In this document: positions 11,740-22,900 of the stretch, one piece after another
Position numbering within the stretch: position 1 is the stretch's first letter
Layout: the number at the start of each line of letters is the position of its first letter
NCBI GenBank assembly: GCA_963971425.1
Contig: OZ020526.1
Location: 3,500,180 to 3,564,179, forward strand
Reading direction: 5' to 3'
Source of the DNA: Bryoerythrophyllum caledonicum
Lineage: Eukaryota; Streptophyta; Bryopsida; Pottiales; Pottiaceae
Length of the DNA stretch: 64,000 bases
The notes under the pieces: model-generated
Database searches by the model: none
The model's input: only the letters and a program-made list of their open reading frames with translations
Told to the model about the DNA's origin: nothing
Translations under genes and position numbers: made by a program

Positions 11740-14700
11740 TTGCTGCGTGAGGAAGTTCGTTGTTTTTAAGGAAACGGGAATCTATTTGTTGTTGACGAAG
11801 CTCTATCGTTGAAGAGTTGTTTGGTGGAGCCTTCTAATAGTTGCTGTAAATACAACATTTTCATTATTTTGTTTGTTTTTAAGTGAACAGAAAAACACTA
11901 TTTATTCCATAGTAAACCGAAATTTTGTTGTCATGTTGATTTAAATTCCCTTTTCTCCTCAATATCTGCTATGAAATCAAAGCTATAAATTAGCATAACT
12001 CTTTGATGCCTTTGAGGCCCTGGCAGGGTTGATTTCGGTACTTGGGTGTGTAGAATTCTTTCCACAATTGTCCATTGTCATGGAGTACTCAGAACGCACT
12101 TGGAGCTCCGAGAGAGCTTTTTGACGCATCTCTTTGATCCTATCAATGCATGCATTGACAAACTATAGCGATTTCCGTGAAGTGGGGTCAAGATGAAATG
12201 TACCCTTTGTAGATGATTTTTTTGTTTAATCTACTACTTTTGTAGATTCTCTTAGACTCTCGTGGTCCACTTAGGCATTTTAGGGTTAAAACTCCATAGA
12301 AACCTCTTAGAACGGACCAAATTGCATACCCAATCAAAAACAAGAATGTTTATCTTACAACGTAGGGTCATTTAGGCATATGCCAAAATTTCTATTTTCA
12401 TACCAAATGCCAAAAATTTCTTATCATCAACTCCTACGTGGGCATGAAGACAACTTTGTTCATGTGCATTATTTATTAAAGTTAAGATGAGTCATTTGAA
12501 AACTTTCAAGAAGTCGCAAAATTGATGTAGAGGACAAAGTAACTTAGCTCAAATACAACATAATGCAAATTGGATGTGTACACAATAATATTCTAAAAGA
12601 CTTGAATAGTCATATTCATATTTTTAGCTGTGATATGTAATGCTCTAGCTTTAAAAAATAAAATGATGCCTTAAACTATTAGGGATAAAATAAAAACTTA
12701 GTATGTTCACATCCAAACCAACCCATGTTATATTTGAGAACCCTTCTATCTATCCTATATTATAAAAGAGGAAACTCGGATACCTAGTAGGTACCGAGGC
12801 AAGCCCTCTAAGCATGGCTACCCAAGACCGACGGATCATAGCGTGACCCATTGCTACACCATACTTACTTAGATCGCCGTGGGTGAGGTCTTGCGATCCA
12901 CGACCTCTAACCCACTATGCAGTACGTATGTACGCACTCAGATCGCCAAACGCAAGTTTTTCATTGCAGGACATCGTAAGGTGCAAGTAGCAAAATGCTC
13001 GTTGCAGGAAAAACAAATTTAGCACTTGGTGTTGAAGCTAGTGCGTATAGTTTGCCAGAAAGATTCCGGTTTGAAGATGTTGGGTGAATCAACCTTTGGT
13101 TGCCTCCGCAAGTATGTCAATTCCCTCACAATTGTATCTTGTTGGCTTCTAAATTGTATGTGAGATCTGGAAGTTTAATTATTGACAACAACATCTTACA
13201 TAAATGCCATATAATTGGATATATTGGCTAGAATACAATATTTGTAACTTTGTTGGCACTTCACAATGTCTAAAATTTGTAGATTTCACAGATTTTCTAG
13301 ATGTTAGTGTTTATGAAACGCCGCCAAAGTTATTAATTGATCTAATCTCACATGCTATTTGGTCCGCCGGAATCACAATCTAATTTTCAAACATTATTTC
13401 TGGCTTCTAGCTTTTGCACCCAAGTAGTGTAAGGCGTTGCAGGCTTTTGAAGTGTATGTGTGTCTAGATTGATTATTCACCGTCGATCAATAATTTCTTT
13501 CAACTTTTGGCAATTTAATGTCAATCCATGATGTAGTTTGAAATTAGAAACCTCATTTTATAATTGCAAAAGTAACTAGAATGAATCAATCTTAATTTAA
13601 TGATGCATGTGTATGTTTCTGGATGTTATTTAGGTTTTCATGCATGTTGATTGGAGGATTTATTGAATATTGGTTTGAGGTTTCCTTGAATGTTGGTTTC
13701 AGGTTTGTAAATATTGGTTGGATGTTGCAGGTGTGCCTTCTGGATGCATGGATTTGCATGGGATTTTAGATGACGAAGGCAGGCTGGGAGCAACTTCACA
13801 TTTGCCTTGCACATTGTGGTGACAATGCAAAGGGGTTGGAATGGGTTGTGTCTTCTTCTATGGAGCACATTCTTAGGGTTCAACTGAAGAATGGCAAGAT
13901 ATTTACATGAATAGAGCCCTGAATTTACCAGGGTGTCGTTAGAATATTGAAAAGTCACCTAGAGTTTTAAAAACATATCCCCTTATTTGGATGGTTTTTA
14001 AATTATTCCAAACAATTTGTCAAAAACATGCTCATTCAAAGCCTAACTCATAGGCTCTCTAAATCAAAGATGCATTCACTTTCTCTCCAAAAGGCAACCC
14101 AGGAGTTAAAGCACACTAACTTCCTATGTTAGTTTTTTCCTGAAAATCCTTGAAACTAAAAAAACTAAAAAAAAAGATGGTAAGATTCAAATTTGGAAAG
14201 AAAGAGAGTTGCTATATTGTTTCGTTTGGGAAAACCACTAAAAAAACTAGTTATTGTATGAAGAAGTGGTGGGAGTATGCTTGGTGAGGACACGTGACAA
14301 ATATTGCATGGAGATTTTAATAGAAGATAATTGGGAGATATTTCCGCCGAGGAGGACAAAGACATGGACTTAAATTTTACTTTTACATTTACAATTCTAG
14401 TTAACTTACCTAAACTTACATAACCCGTCGAGTACAACATGTCAATGTACTAATACCATATATTTGCCCTTCGCCTATTTGGAACAAAAAGGATTCTACT
14501 AGTAAGTATATAATTCAGCCCCTTTTTTTCAAAAATTCTCATAATTCCATTCATGACCTAATTAACCCTTTAACAACAAAGGAACCAAAATGTAGTCGAT
14601 TGGATTAGTGTTTTGGAAGCTTCAACTGATTGAACCGTTGGATTGATTTGCACTTGTCAGAGCGGATGTGCATTATGCTTTCTTGCATCTAACCCATCTT

Positions 14701-14905
14701 CGCGATCTCCAATCGGTTGAGGCAATAACAAACTATAGTGATTTCCGTGAAAAAAATGAATTGTGAAATGTACTCCTCGCGTAGATTCTGTTGTACTGAA
14801 TCAATTAAATTATAAGAATTTTTAGGGCAGCGTACAAGGCCTCATCGTTAAAAGGTTAAACGATCCCAATGGAAAGATAGGGTTAAAAACTTTTTGTTTT
14901 CCCTG
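11740..14905. other. Intergenic region between the ankyrin gene and the copia element
   Basis: AT-rich, with no supportable gene. A 'caaactatag.gatttccgtga' segment near 12163 recurs near 14730, a dispersed repeat. A string resembling plant Helitron 5' ends (tctatcctatattataaaag) starts near 12746, but no matching 3' end was found. At 13,735-13,910 a short coding-like frame on the plus strand (AGWEQLHICLAHCGDNAKGL) has no family I recognise. Confidence 0.35.
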
Positions 14906-14911
14906 TCTCCT

Positions 14912-15307
14912 TGTTAAAGTAAAAGTCAACTTAAAAACGATCGGTAGTTTCTATATCCGCATAAGGTAAAAGGAGCTTATGTTTCTATATCCGCTCAAAG
15001 TAAAGTGAGCTTGTAGTTAACTCCACCTTCTATGGTGGGAGGAAAGTATATAAGACAACTCTCCCACAGAGTTGAATACACTTCTCCATAGCTAATGTAT
15101 TTCAAATATATTTATGTTATTTGCATCTTTTCTCCAGTGGGCATTGTTTTAGTAGTGGAACGAACAGACACTTTATTCACTCCGGCCTCTTTTGGAAACC
15201 GGAGTTCTTCTTCTTCTTCTTATGTTATTTGCTCTCTCTCTTTTATATTTTGATTTCCCTAGAGTTTGTAGCTCTATTTCCTTACGGAATATAGCTCCAT
15301 CTTAACA
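14912..15307 (+). repeat. Copia 5' LTR
   Basis: It is 396 bp from TGTTAAAGTAAAAGTC to CTTAACA. It contains a 108-bp segment, between two copies of tatgttatttgc (15113 and 15221), that the 3' LTR lacks. This fits a deletion between these 12-bp repeats in the 3' LTR or its parent copy. Confidence 0.9.
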
Positions 15308-15378
15308 CGTTATCAGCACAAGGCTCTATACATCCCTGTTGCTTCTTTCCTTCTTCCTATTTTACTTTACTTCTTATC

Positions 15379-16225
15379 ATGGCTGCACCTGCACCAAAGA
15401 GGGCCAAGGACAACAAGGCATGTGTGCAACTTCTCCTATTTGAAGCTCTGGAGGCAGATGGAAGCAACTAGTTACTACATGCAATGGAGCATCTATGTGA
15501 AGGCATTTTTTTTCCGCGCGGAGGAGTTGGAGGGTACTTTGCAGTCAGAGTCACTAGAGAATCTCCCATCACCTTCGAAGTGGAAGGCACTCCTCAACTT
15601 GATGAGGCACTTGGACATCTCCCTCCGCTAGCAGTACATCCAAGTAGACAACCCATACAACCTGTGGCAACAACTGGAGGCCAGGTTCCATTATGAGAAG
15701 ACTATCTTTTTCCCTCAAGCTTGGAGTGAATGGATTCATCTCAGGGTGATGGACTTCTTTGACCTCTTGACTTTCAACGCGGAGCTTCATTGCATCACAA
15801 CCCAACTCCGACTTTGTGGAGAGAAGATTGAGGAGCAAGAACTCATAGATAAGACTCTATCTACTTTTCCTCCTGTTTCTACTATTTTAGCCCAACAGTA
15901 CTACAACATAAAATTTATGTCTCATTCCAAGTTAATGTCTTAGCTCTTGCTTGCTGAGAAGTGATCACTACTTCTATTGAAGAATGCGGAGTCCAAGCCT
16001 ATGAAGGAGACACACACTGTGGAGATGGCGGCATCAAAACCACGTGACAAGGGAAAGCAACAATTAAAGGAGCCTCAATAGTCTTCCTCAAAACCACAAA
16101 TAAGTCATCTGGAAAACCTAACTTTGGAAATTCTAAGACTAATAAGTCTAAGTCACAGCGTGAGACTCGTGATTGCCTTAAATGTGGTAGAACTGGACAT
16201 TTAGGTATGGATTGTAGAACTTGAG
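15379..16225 (+). pseudogene. Copia gag remnant with zinc knuckle
   Basis: It starts at the ATG at 15379 (MAAPAPKRAKDNKAC) but is soon broken by stops and frameshifts. A segment at 15,746-15,940 matches the style of UBN2-type copia gag (DLLTFNAELHCITTQL, then EEQELIDKTLSTFP). At about 16,172-16,213 the frame reads CLKCGRTGHLGMDC, a retroviral-type CCHC zinc knuckle, followed by a stop. It would have encoded the capsid/nucleocapsid protein; here it is non-functional. Confidence 0.75.
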
Positions 16226-16521
16226 AATACTGTGTAAAACTGTATCAAGAGTTGCAATAGCTTAAGCCCAGGGATAGGGAAACTCATACACTTGATGCTT
16301 CATCTCTTGATAGTGTAGATCCCGAAAATTATATGGTGTGCATGAATGAGCCCAAGGTGCAATGTGATGTTGCTTTGTTGAACAGCGCCACCACTCATAC
16401 GATCTTGCGAGATCCGAAGTACTTCAATTTTTCTAGCAAAGCTGAAGCCTAGCAAACCTGTGATGTTATCACAATTGCTGGAAGACGGAATTTACAATTT
16501 CATAAGGGCCAGACAACCATA

Positions 16522-17457
16522 GTGTTGCCTAGGGGGACCCCCCTCAAGTGTAGACATGCGATGTACTCTCGCAATGCTACCCGGAGTTTGATCAACTACC
16601 GCAATCTCAAAGCTAATGGGATACACCTCCACACAACGGTAAAGGATGGTGAAGAAGCCTTAGAACTTAGGCAAGGGACTCAATGCCTTGCCACCGCACA
16701 TGCGGAAGCGAATGGCTTATATCGGCTGAAGATTTCAAGTATCGCTAATGACAGTCCATCCACAACTAAACATCCCAAGGGATTTGTTTTCTCTGTGATT
16801 TCTCCAACCAAGGTTGGAATCTGGCATGGCAGGCTTGGGCATCCCGGAACCACGATGTTTCGGCACATGCTACCAAAACTCACAGGACATGAAGTCTACC
16901 TAAGTGATGCCAACAAGGTGGATGACTGTGTTGCTTGCTCTCAAGGAAAGCTCATCCAAAGGCCATTGCGGTGGAAACTACCGACGGAGCTTCCACTAAG
17001 ACTTCAAAGACTGCAAGGGGATGTCTGTGGACCTATCAATCCTCCATCAAGACCATTCAGGCTCAATATAGACCAAGCTAGTCCACTTTCCGCTCCCATC
17101 ATGGGGCGAAGTAGAACACTTGATGATCCCTACCATCCTTGCGAGGAGGAGGAGGAGTTCTATGACAGGAACAAGTATCTCGCAGTCGTAGGGGCTCTTT
17201 TGTACTTGTCTACATATACGCGCCCGGATATTTCCTTTGCGACAAGTGTACTTGCCATGCACAACCAAAAGCTCGGAGTGCGTCAGTGGAATGGAGTGAA
17301 GCATCTACTCCGATACCTCAAAGGTACAGAAGACTTGGGCCTACACTACACCAAGGATGGAACCCTAGAAATCATTGGGTATGCTGATGTTGGTTTCAAG
17401 TCTGATAAAGATTCTGGAAAGTCACAGACCAGCTACATCTTCCTCAAGATATGTTGA
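16522..17457 (+). pseudogene. Copia pol remnant: pre-integrase region fused to the RT/RNase H end
   Basis: One 311-codon open frame joins two parts of pol. The first part has the pre-integrase zinc-binding pattern WHGRLGHPG ... DDCVACSQGKL and the start of integrase (DVCGPINPPS). Near codon 180 it switches directly to the C-terminal polyprotein: YLAVVGALLYLSTYTRPDIS, WNGVKHLLRYLKGTEDLGL and a truncated RNase H (YADVGFKSDKDSGKSQTSY). The integrase catalytic core and reverse-transcriptase active site are missing. The join keeps frame, so this is a clean internal deletion in an otherwise fairly intact copy. Confidence 0.85.
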
Positions 17458-17906
17458 CTAAAGCTCTCCTAGCCCATACACATAGAAGGCTAGTACGGAA
17501 GGCTGGGATGGGGTTGCTTCATGAGTTAAATCCTCCATACGTTATACTTTTTTGTAGATCTATGGATTTTTCCTACTTTAGATTTTAGCCATGGATATAG
17601 TTTTTAATGAGGTAACTCCAGATCGAGCATGAGTATTAAAGTAAAAGTCAACTTAGAAACGATCGGTAGTTTCTATATCCGCATAAGGTAAAAGAAGCTT
17701 ATGTTTCTATATCCGCTCAAAGTAAAGTGAGCTTGTAGTTAACTCCACTTCTATGGTAGGAGGAAAGTATGTAAGATAACTCTCCCACAGAGTTGAATAC
17801 ACTTCTCCATAGCTAATATATTTCAAATATATTTATGTTATTTGCTCTCTCTCTTTTATATTTGGGTTTCCCTAGAGTTTACAGCTCTATTTCCTTACGG
17901 AATATA

Positions 17907-19528
17907 CAGTGTCTAGCAAAACTGAGTCAAGTTCTGGTAATTCGAAATTCAATTACCAATGTAGGAAAATTGGCAATAGATTTGCACAAATCATAAATTG
18001 TACAAGATAGCAATTTCAGTGGGCTACAATTTGATGCAAAAGAAAGTTCTTCTTACATTCATATGTACAAGAAAATTACATTCGAAGGAAACTGTGTCTC
18101 TTGACTCAGTTTTGCATCATCAACCAAAAAACAACTTAATATTTTGTCTACTTGCCTTTGGCAGCTAAAACAGCTTGGATTCGTTGTGGCATGCTTTCGT
18201 ACAATCTCCTACACTCCTCTGGTTTTATAGAAGCCCAACACTCCTCAATATGTTCTGACAACTCTAAAATTCCTTTTGGAGTACTTTCATACTGGTTAAG
18301 ACGACGTTTCAGCCTTACCCGAAGATGTTCAATTGGATTTAGGTCTAGAGATTGTGCAGGCCACTTAAGAGCATCAAAGTTTTGTGATTTTAGCCATTGG
18401 CGAGCACTTTTTGCTGTATGTTTGGGATCATTGTCATGCTGAAATATCAAATTCGAAGGATCAAGATCATATGCCATCACCGTGTACATTAAATCTCTTT
18501 GCAAAATTTCTTTGTACTGATGTTGATCCATTCTTCCTTCGATTCTACAAAACATGCCTGGGCCTTGAAATGTCATACAACCCCACAACATGACAGAACC
18601 ACCACCAAACTTTATAGTTTGTTTCACTTCTTTTAAATCAGAAGACCGTTCATTGCGAATCCAACACCAACTGCGACCATCAGAGCAAAATCAATTTACC
18701 TTTGTCTCATCACAGAAGATGATGTGCTCCCAATCATGAATGGTCCAATGTTCATGGCGCCTAGCAAATTCAAGTCGATCTTTGATGTGTCTGTGGTTCA
18801 ATTTCGGTTTCTTCTGCTTCACTTTTGATCTCAGTCCTCCTGCACGTAAGACCCTTCTCACCATATCAACACTTACAGTAACTTGGCATTCCTCACGTAC
18901 ATGCTGGGTAGCACATGTCGCAGTTTCAAATCCTCCTGATGTGACAGCTCTAATGCATGCTCTCTTTTGAGCATCTGTTAATACTTGTGTTCTACCACCA
19001 CTACTAGTAGAAATATCAGACAATCTCTTCCTTCTAAGTCTTGCAACATGACTTTGAGACACCTGCAACTCACTTGCTACATCCCTTGTGGATCTACCAG
19101 CTTACAACTTCACCAAAATAGAGTTATCAAGGTCTGTATGAGCGCTTGTAGAAAGCTCCTTCAAGTACACCATGTTGAGTAATAAAAGTATGCTAACAAT
19201 GTGCATGGAGTATTGCAACATTGTAGTTTAACATGCCCAAGCCAATTTGAGCTCATACATCCTCAATGCATTTGTGGCATGCAAAACACATGTCTTGGCT
19301 CATGAGTCCTCAATGGCATGCAAAACTGAGTCAAGAGACACAGTTTCCTTCGAATGTAATTTTCTTGTACATATGAATGTAAAAAGAACTTTCTTTTGCA
19401 TCAAATTGTAGCCTACTGAAATTGCTATCTTGTACAATTTATGATTTGTGCAAATCTATTGCCAGTTTTCCTACATTGGTAATTGAATTTCGAATTACCA
19501 AAACTTGACTCAGTTTTGCTAGACACTG
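17907..19528 (-). mobile_element. Tc1-type (DD34E) DNA transposon nested in the copia 3' LTR
   Basis: A 1,622-bp element lies between TA duplications (17905-17906 and 19529-19530). Its terminal inverted repeats are 211 bp each (17907-18117 and 19318-19528), start CAGTGTCTAGCAAAACTGAG, and differ at about four positions by my reading. The motif gcaaaactgagtcaag occurs at the outer end of each repeat and, reversed, at its inner end. Between them is a transposase frame on the minus strand. Ends, target site and protein all point to the Tc1 branch of Tc1/mariner. Land plants usually carry DD39D mariner-like elements instead. Confidence 0.93.
18148..19173 (-). pseudogene. Tc1 transposase, frame interrupted by two nonsense codons
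   Basis: From the ATG at 19173 to the TAG at 18148-18150 the frame is exactly 342 codons, the usual Tc1 transposase length, with no frameshift. Two stops interrupt it: TAA at codon 24 (19102-19104) and TGA at codon 161 (18691-18693). The N-terminal half has helix-turn-helix DNA-binding sequence (STRDVASELQVSQSHVARL). The catalytic residues are Asp 155 (CDETKVN), Asp 247 (HDNDPKHTA) and Glu 282 (DLNPIEHL), with exactly 34 residues between the last two, and a GGGSVMLWGC motif between the first two. As written the gene would not make a full protein. Confidence 0.92.
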
Positions 19529-19590
19529 TAGCTCCATCTTAACACTCCTCATGGGCACTTAGGGTTAAAAAACTTGACCGAACTACTTCT

Positions 19591-19705
19591 CGTCGCCCCC
19601 TCGTCGTCTCATCCGTCGCCCCCTCGTCGTCTCGTCCGTCGCCCCCTCGTCGTCTCATCCGTCGCCCCCTCGTCGTCTCGTCCGTCGCCCCCTCGTTGTC
19701 TCGTT
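19591..19705. repeat. 23-bp minisatellite upstream of the PRP22 gene
   Basis: Five copies of a cgtcgccccctcgtcgtctc unit start at 19591, 19614, 19637, 19660 and 19683. Alternate units read catc and cgtc at the end, so the true higher-order unit may be 46 bp. It lies between the copia element and the helicase gene. A short CAG run follows near 19,779. Confidence 0.9.
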
Positions 19706-19908
19706 CGTGGGACCAATTGAGCCCGGTTCCTGAACGAACATACTCGGAGCTCATCTCGCGTCTCGCATTGAAAGCAAAGCAGCAGCAGCAGCAGCAGTCA
19801 CTGAGGAGGAGCATTTTCAGTCACTGATCACAGCAACACTCGCATGGCGGACGGACTCCGAGTTTTGTGACGGTCACGCCACCGTCTGCTCAGTATTAGT
19901 GTAGGAAA

Positions 19909-19998
19909 TCCGAAACCCTAGCATTATTTTTTCAGAGAGGGAGGCAGAGAGAGAGAAGGGAGAGAGAGAGAGAGAGAGCTAGGGTTTGAGGAGGAGCG
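19909..19998 (+). promoter_or_regulatory. Telo-box and GA-rich leader of the PRP22 gene
   Basis: The sequence gaaaccctagc at about 19912 is followed by a gagagagag-rich stretch (19935-19978) and agctagggtttgag just before the ATG at 19999. AAACCCTA motifs plus GA-rich leaders are frequent near transcription starts of plant housekeeping genes. Function is inferred. Confidence 0.45.
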
Positions 19999-22900
19999 AT
20001 GGACGGGCTGAAGAAGCTGGAGTATCTGTCGCTGGTGTCCAAGGTGTGCACGGAGCTGGACGCGCACATCGGGTGCGGTGACAAGACGTTGGCGGAGTTT
20101 ATAGTTGATCTGGCGCAGAAGTGCGGCACGCAGGAGGAGTTCGGGCGCAAGCTGAAGGAGAACGGCGCGGAGATGCCGGAGTACTTCGTGAAGACGCTCC
20201 TGACGATCATTCACGCTATTCTGCCGCCGCTGAGCCGCGCGGAGCGGGAGAGGCTGGGGAAGGGGATCGGCGGAGACAAGGACTTGAAGCGCACGGCGTT
20301 TCCGGGGCTCGCCGTGCCGGATAGCAAGCAGCGCGTGCGCGAGTTGGAGGAGGAGTTGATTGCGGACGGGGTTGAAGTTCGGGACGCGGAGGAGAATAAG
20401 GTGGCGCCGCGCGGGAGGCGCGACAACAGCGAGCGGGAGCATCGGCGGGATAGGGAGCGAGGTAGCCGTGACGAGAGCCGTGACGATAGGAGAGGGAGAG
20501 GGAGAGAGCATGAGAGAGAGGAGTATAGGGATAGGCGCGAGGATGGCAGAGGGAGCGGGCGAGGGAGAGAGCATGAGAGGGAGGATTATAGGGATAGGCG
20601 TGAGGATGGCAGAGGGAGCGGGCGAGGTGGAAGAGATGACGGAGTTGGCGACAGGAGAGGGAATGGGAGAGGAAGGGGCAGGGAGGAGGAGGACGGGGAG
20701 CGGAAAGCGGTGGCACCGGCGATGGTGGACGAGCCGGAGCTGTACGGGATATACAAGGGGAGAGTGTCGAGGATTATGGACTACGGATGCTTTGTGCAGT
20801 TGTTAGGCGTTAGGGATCGGAAGGAGGGGCTGGTGCACGTGTACAATATCGCGTCACGGCGCGTTGTAAATGCCAAGGATGCCGTGGAGCGGGACCAGGA
20901 GGTCTGGGTGAAGGTGCTGTCCGTGAGCGAGAAGAAGATTAGTCTGAGCATGCGCGACGTGGATCAGAAGACGGGCGAGGATTTGTTGCCGATGAAGCGG
21001 ACGACGACGGCGGAGGAGGAGAATTTGCGCGCGAATCCGTCGAGCTCGAGCCTGGCGCCGGAGATGCGGAAGGGGCTGTCCGGGATCACGATTGTGGAGG
21101 AGGACGAGAACACTTCGAATCGGAGGCCGATGAAGCGGATGAGCTCGCCGGAGCGGTGGGAGGCGAAGCAGCTGATTGCGTCGGGGGTTTTGGGAGTGAA
21201 GGACTATCCAATGTACGATGATGATGGGGGAGGAATGTTGTATCATGATGAAGGCGCGGAGGAGGAGCTCGAGATTGAGCTGAATGAAGATGAGCCGGCG
21301 TTTCTCCGGGGTCAGACTCGGTACTCTGTGGATGTGTCTCCGGTGAAGATTGTGAAGAACCCTGACGGTTCGTTGCAGAGAGCTGCCATGACGCAGTCTG
21401 CGCTTGCGAAGGAGCGACGGGAGTTGAGGGAGCAGCAGCAGCGGACAATGCTTGATTCTATTCCGAAGGATTTGAACAGGCCGTGGGAAGATCCTATGCC
21501 AGAGACTGGTGAGAGGCATCTCGCTCAAGAGCTTCGGGGAGTTGGGCTCTCTGCTTATGATATGCCGGAGTGGAAGAAGGATGCGTTTGGGAAGGCTCCT
21601 ACCTTCGGGCAGCGGTCTAAGCTTTCGATTCAGGAGCAGAGGCAGAGTCTGCCTATCTATAAGCTGAAGAATGAGCTCATCAAGGCTGTGAATGACAACC
21701 AGGTTCTGGTTGTGATTGGAGAGACAGGGTCTGGGAAGACGACGCAGATGACTCAGTATCTTGCAGAGGCTGGGTATACTACGCGTGGGAAAATTGGTTG
21801 TACGCAGCCTCGGCGTGTCGCTGCCATGTCTGTGGCGAAGAGAGTGGCGGAAGAGTTTGGATGCAGGCTCGGGGAGGAAGTGGGATATGCAATTCGGTTC
21901 GAGGATTGTACGGGACCAGAGACGGTGATCAAATATATGACGGACGGAATGTTGTTGCGAGAGATTTTGATCGATGATATGTGCGCTTCGTATTCCGTCG
22001 TCATGCTTGACGAGGCTCACGAACGTACTATCCACACAGACGTGTTATTTGGGCTTCTCAAGGGGCTCGTCAAACGCAGGCCGGATATGAGACTCATTGT
22101 TACCTCTGCAACGTTGGACGCGGAGAAGTTTTCGAGATACTTCTTTGACTGCCCTATCTTTACCATTCCTGGAAGAACGTTTCCGGTGGAGATTCTGTAC
22201 ACGAAGCAGCCGGAGACTGATTACCTGGATGCGGCACTGATTACGGTCATGCAGATTCATCTCACGGAGCCTGAGGGTGACGTCCTGATGTTCTTGACAG
22301 GGCAAGAAGAAATTGATACTGCGTGCCAAATTCTGTTTGAACGTATGAAGGGTTTGGGGCCGAATGTTCCGGAACTAATCATTCTTCCAGTTTACAGTGC
22401 TTTGCCCAGCGAAATGCAGACAAGGATTTTCGAAGCCCCACCACCAGGTACAAGAAAGGTTGTTGTGGCCACGAATATCGCCGAGGCTTCTCTCACGATT
22501 GATGGAATATACTACGTCGTGGATCCTGGATTTGCGAAGCAGAACGTATACAATCCGAAGTTAGGTTTAGACTCTTTGGTGATCACTCCGATTTCACAGG
22601 CCTCAGCGAGGCAACGAGCTGGACGTGCGGGAAGAACAGGACCTGGCAAGTGCTACCGGTTGTACACAGAGAGTGCCTATCGCAATGAGATGCTGCCGAC
22701 AACAGTCCCAGAAATCCAAAGAGTTAACCTGGGTTTGACAACGCTGACAATGAAAGCAATGGGAATCAACGATCTCCTGTCCTTTGATTTCATGGACCCC
22801 CCTCCACCGCAAGCCCTTATTTCTGCTATGGAACAGCTATACAGCCTCGGAGCCCTGGATGAGGAGGGACTACTGACGAAGCTTGGAAGGAAGATGGCCG

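Larger units (their letters stand above)
14912..19544 (+). mobile_element. Ty1/copia LTR retrotransposon, internally deleted, with a nested Tc1 element
   Basis: Two LTRs (14912-15307; 17634-19544, the latter interrupted) flank about 2.3 kb of internal DNA. The 5-bp host duplication ctcct is present on both sides (14907-14911 and 19545-19549). The LTRs run from TGTTAAAG to CTTAACA, with TG mutated to TA in the 3' copy. A putative primer-binding site follows at 15308 (cgttatcagcac). The internal region keeps a broken gag, a CX2CX4HX4C zinc knuckle, the pre-integrase HHCC region, and the end of reverse transcriptase/RNase H. The integrase core and most of reverse transcriptase are gone, so the element cannot move by itself. 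Without the Tc1 insertion it is about 3 kb. Confidence 0.93.
17634..19544 (+). repeat. Copia 3' LTR interrupted by a Tc1 element
   Basis: The LTR runs 17634-17906, stops at TA, and resumes after the Tc1 element at 19531-19544, ending CTTAACA like the 5' LTR. With the insertion removed it is about 287 bp, 108 bp shorter than the 5' LTR plus a one-base difference. Confidence 0.9.

Noticed and set aside
12746..12790. Helitron 5' end (tctatcctatattataaaag)
   Set aside because: No hairpin plus CTRR 3' end could be found downstream, and no Rep/helicase sequence.
18148..19173. Two separate genes for the Tc1 transposase halves
   Set aside because: Both halves lie in one uninterrupted register of 342 codons; they are one gene with two nonsense codons.
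20216..22035. Long minus-strand frames within PRP22
   Set aside because: Shadows of the 1,204-codon helicase gene with low-complexity, Leu/His/Arg-rich translations.
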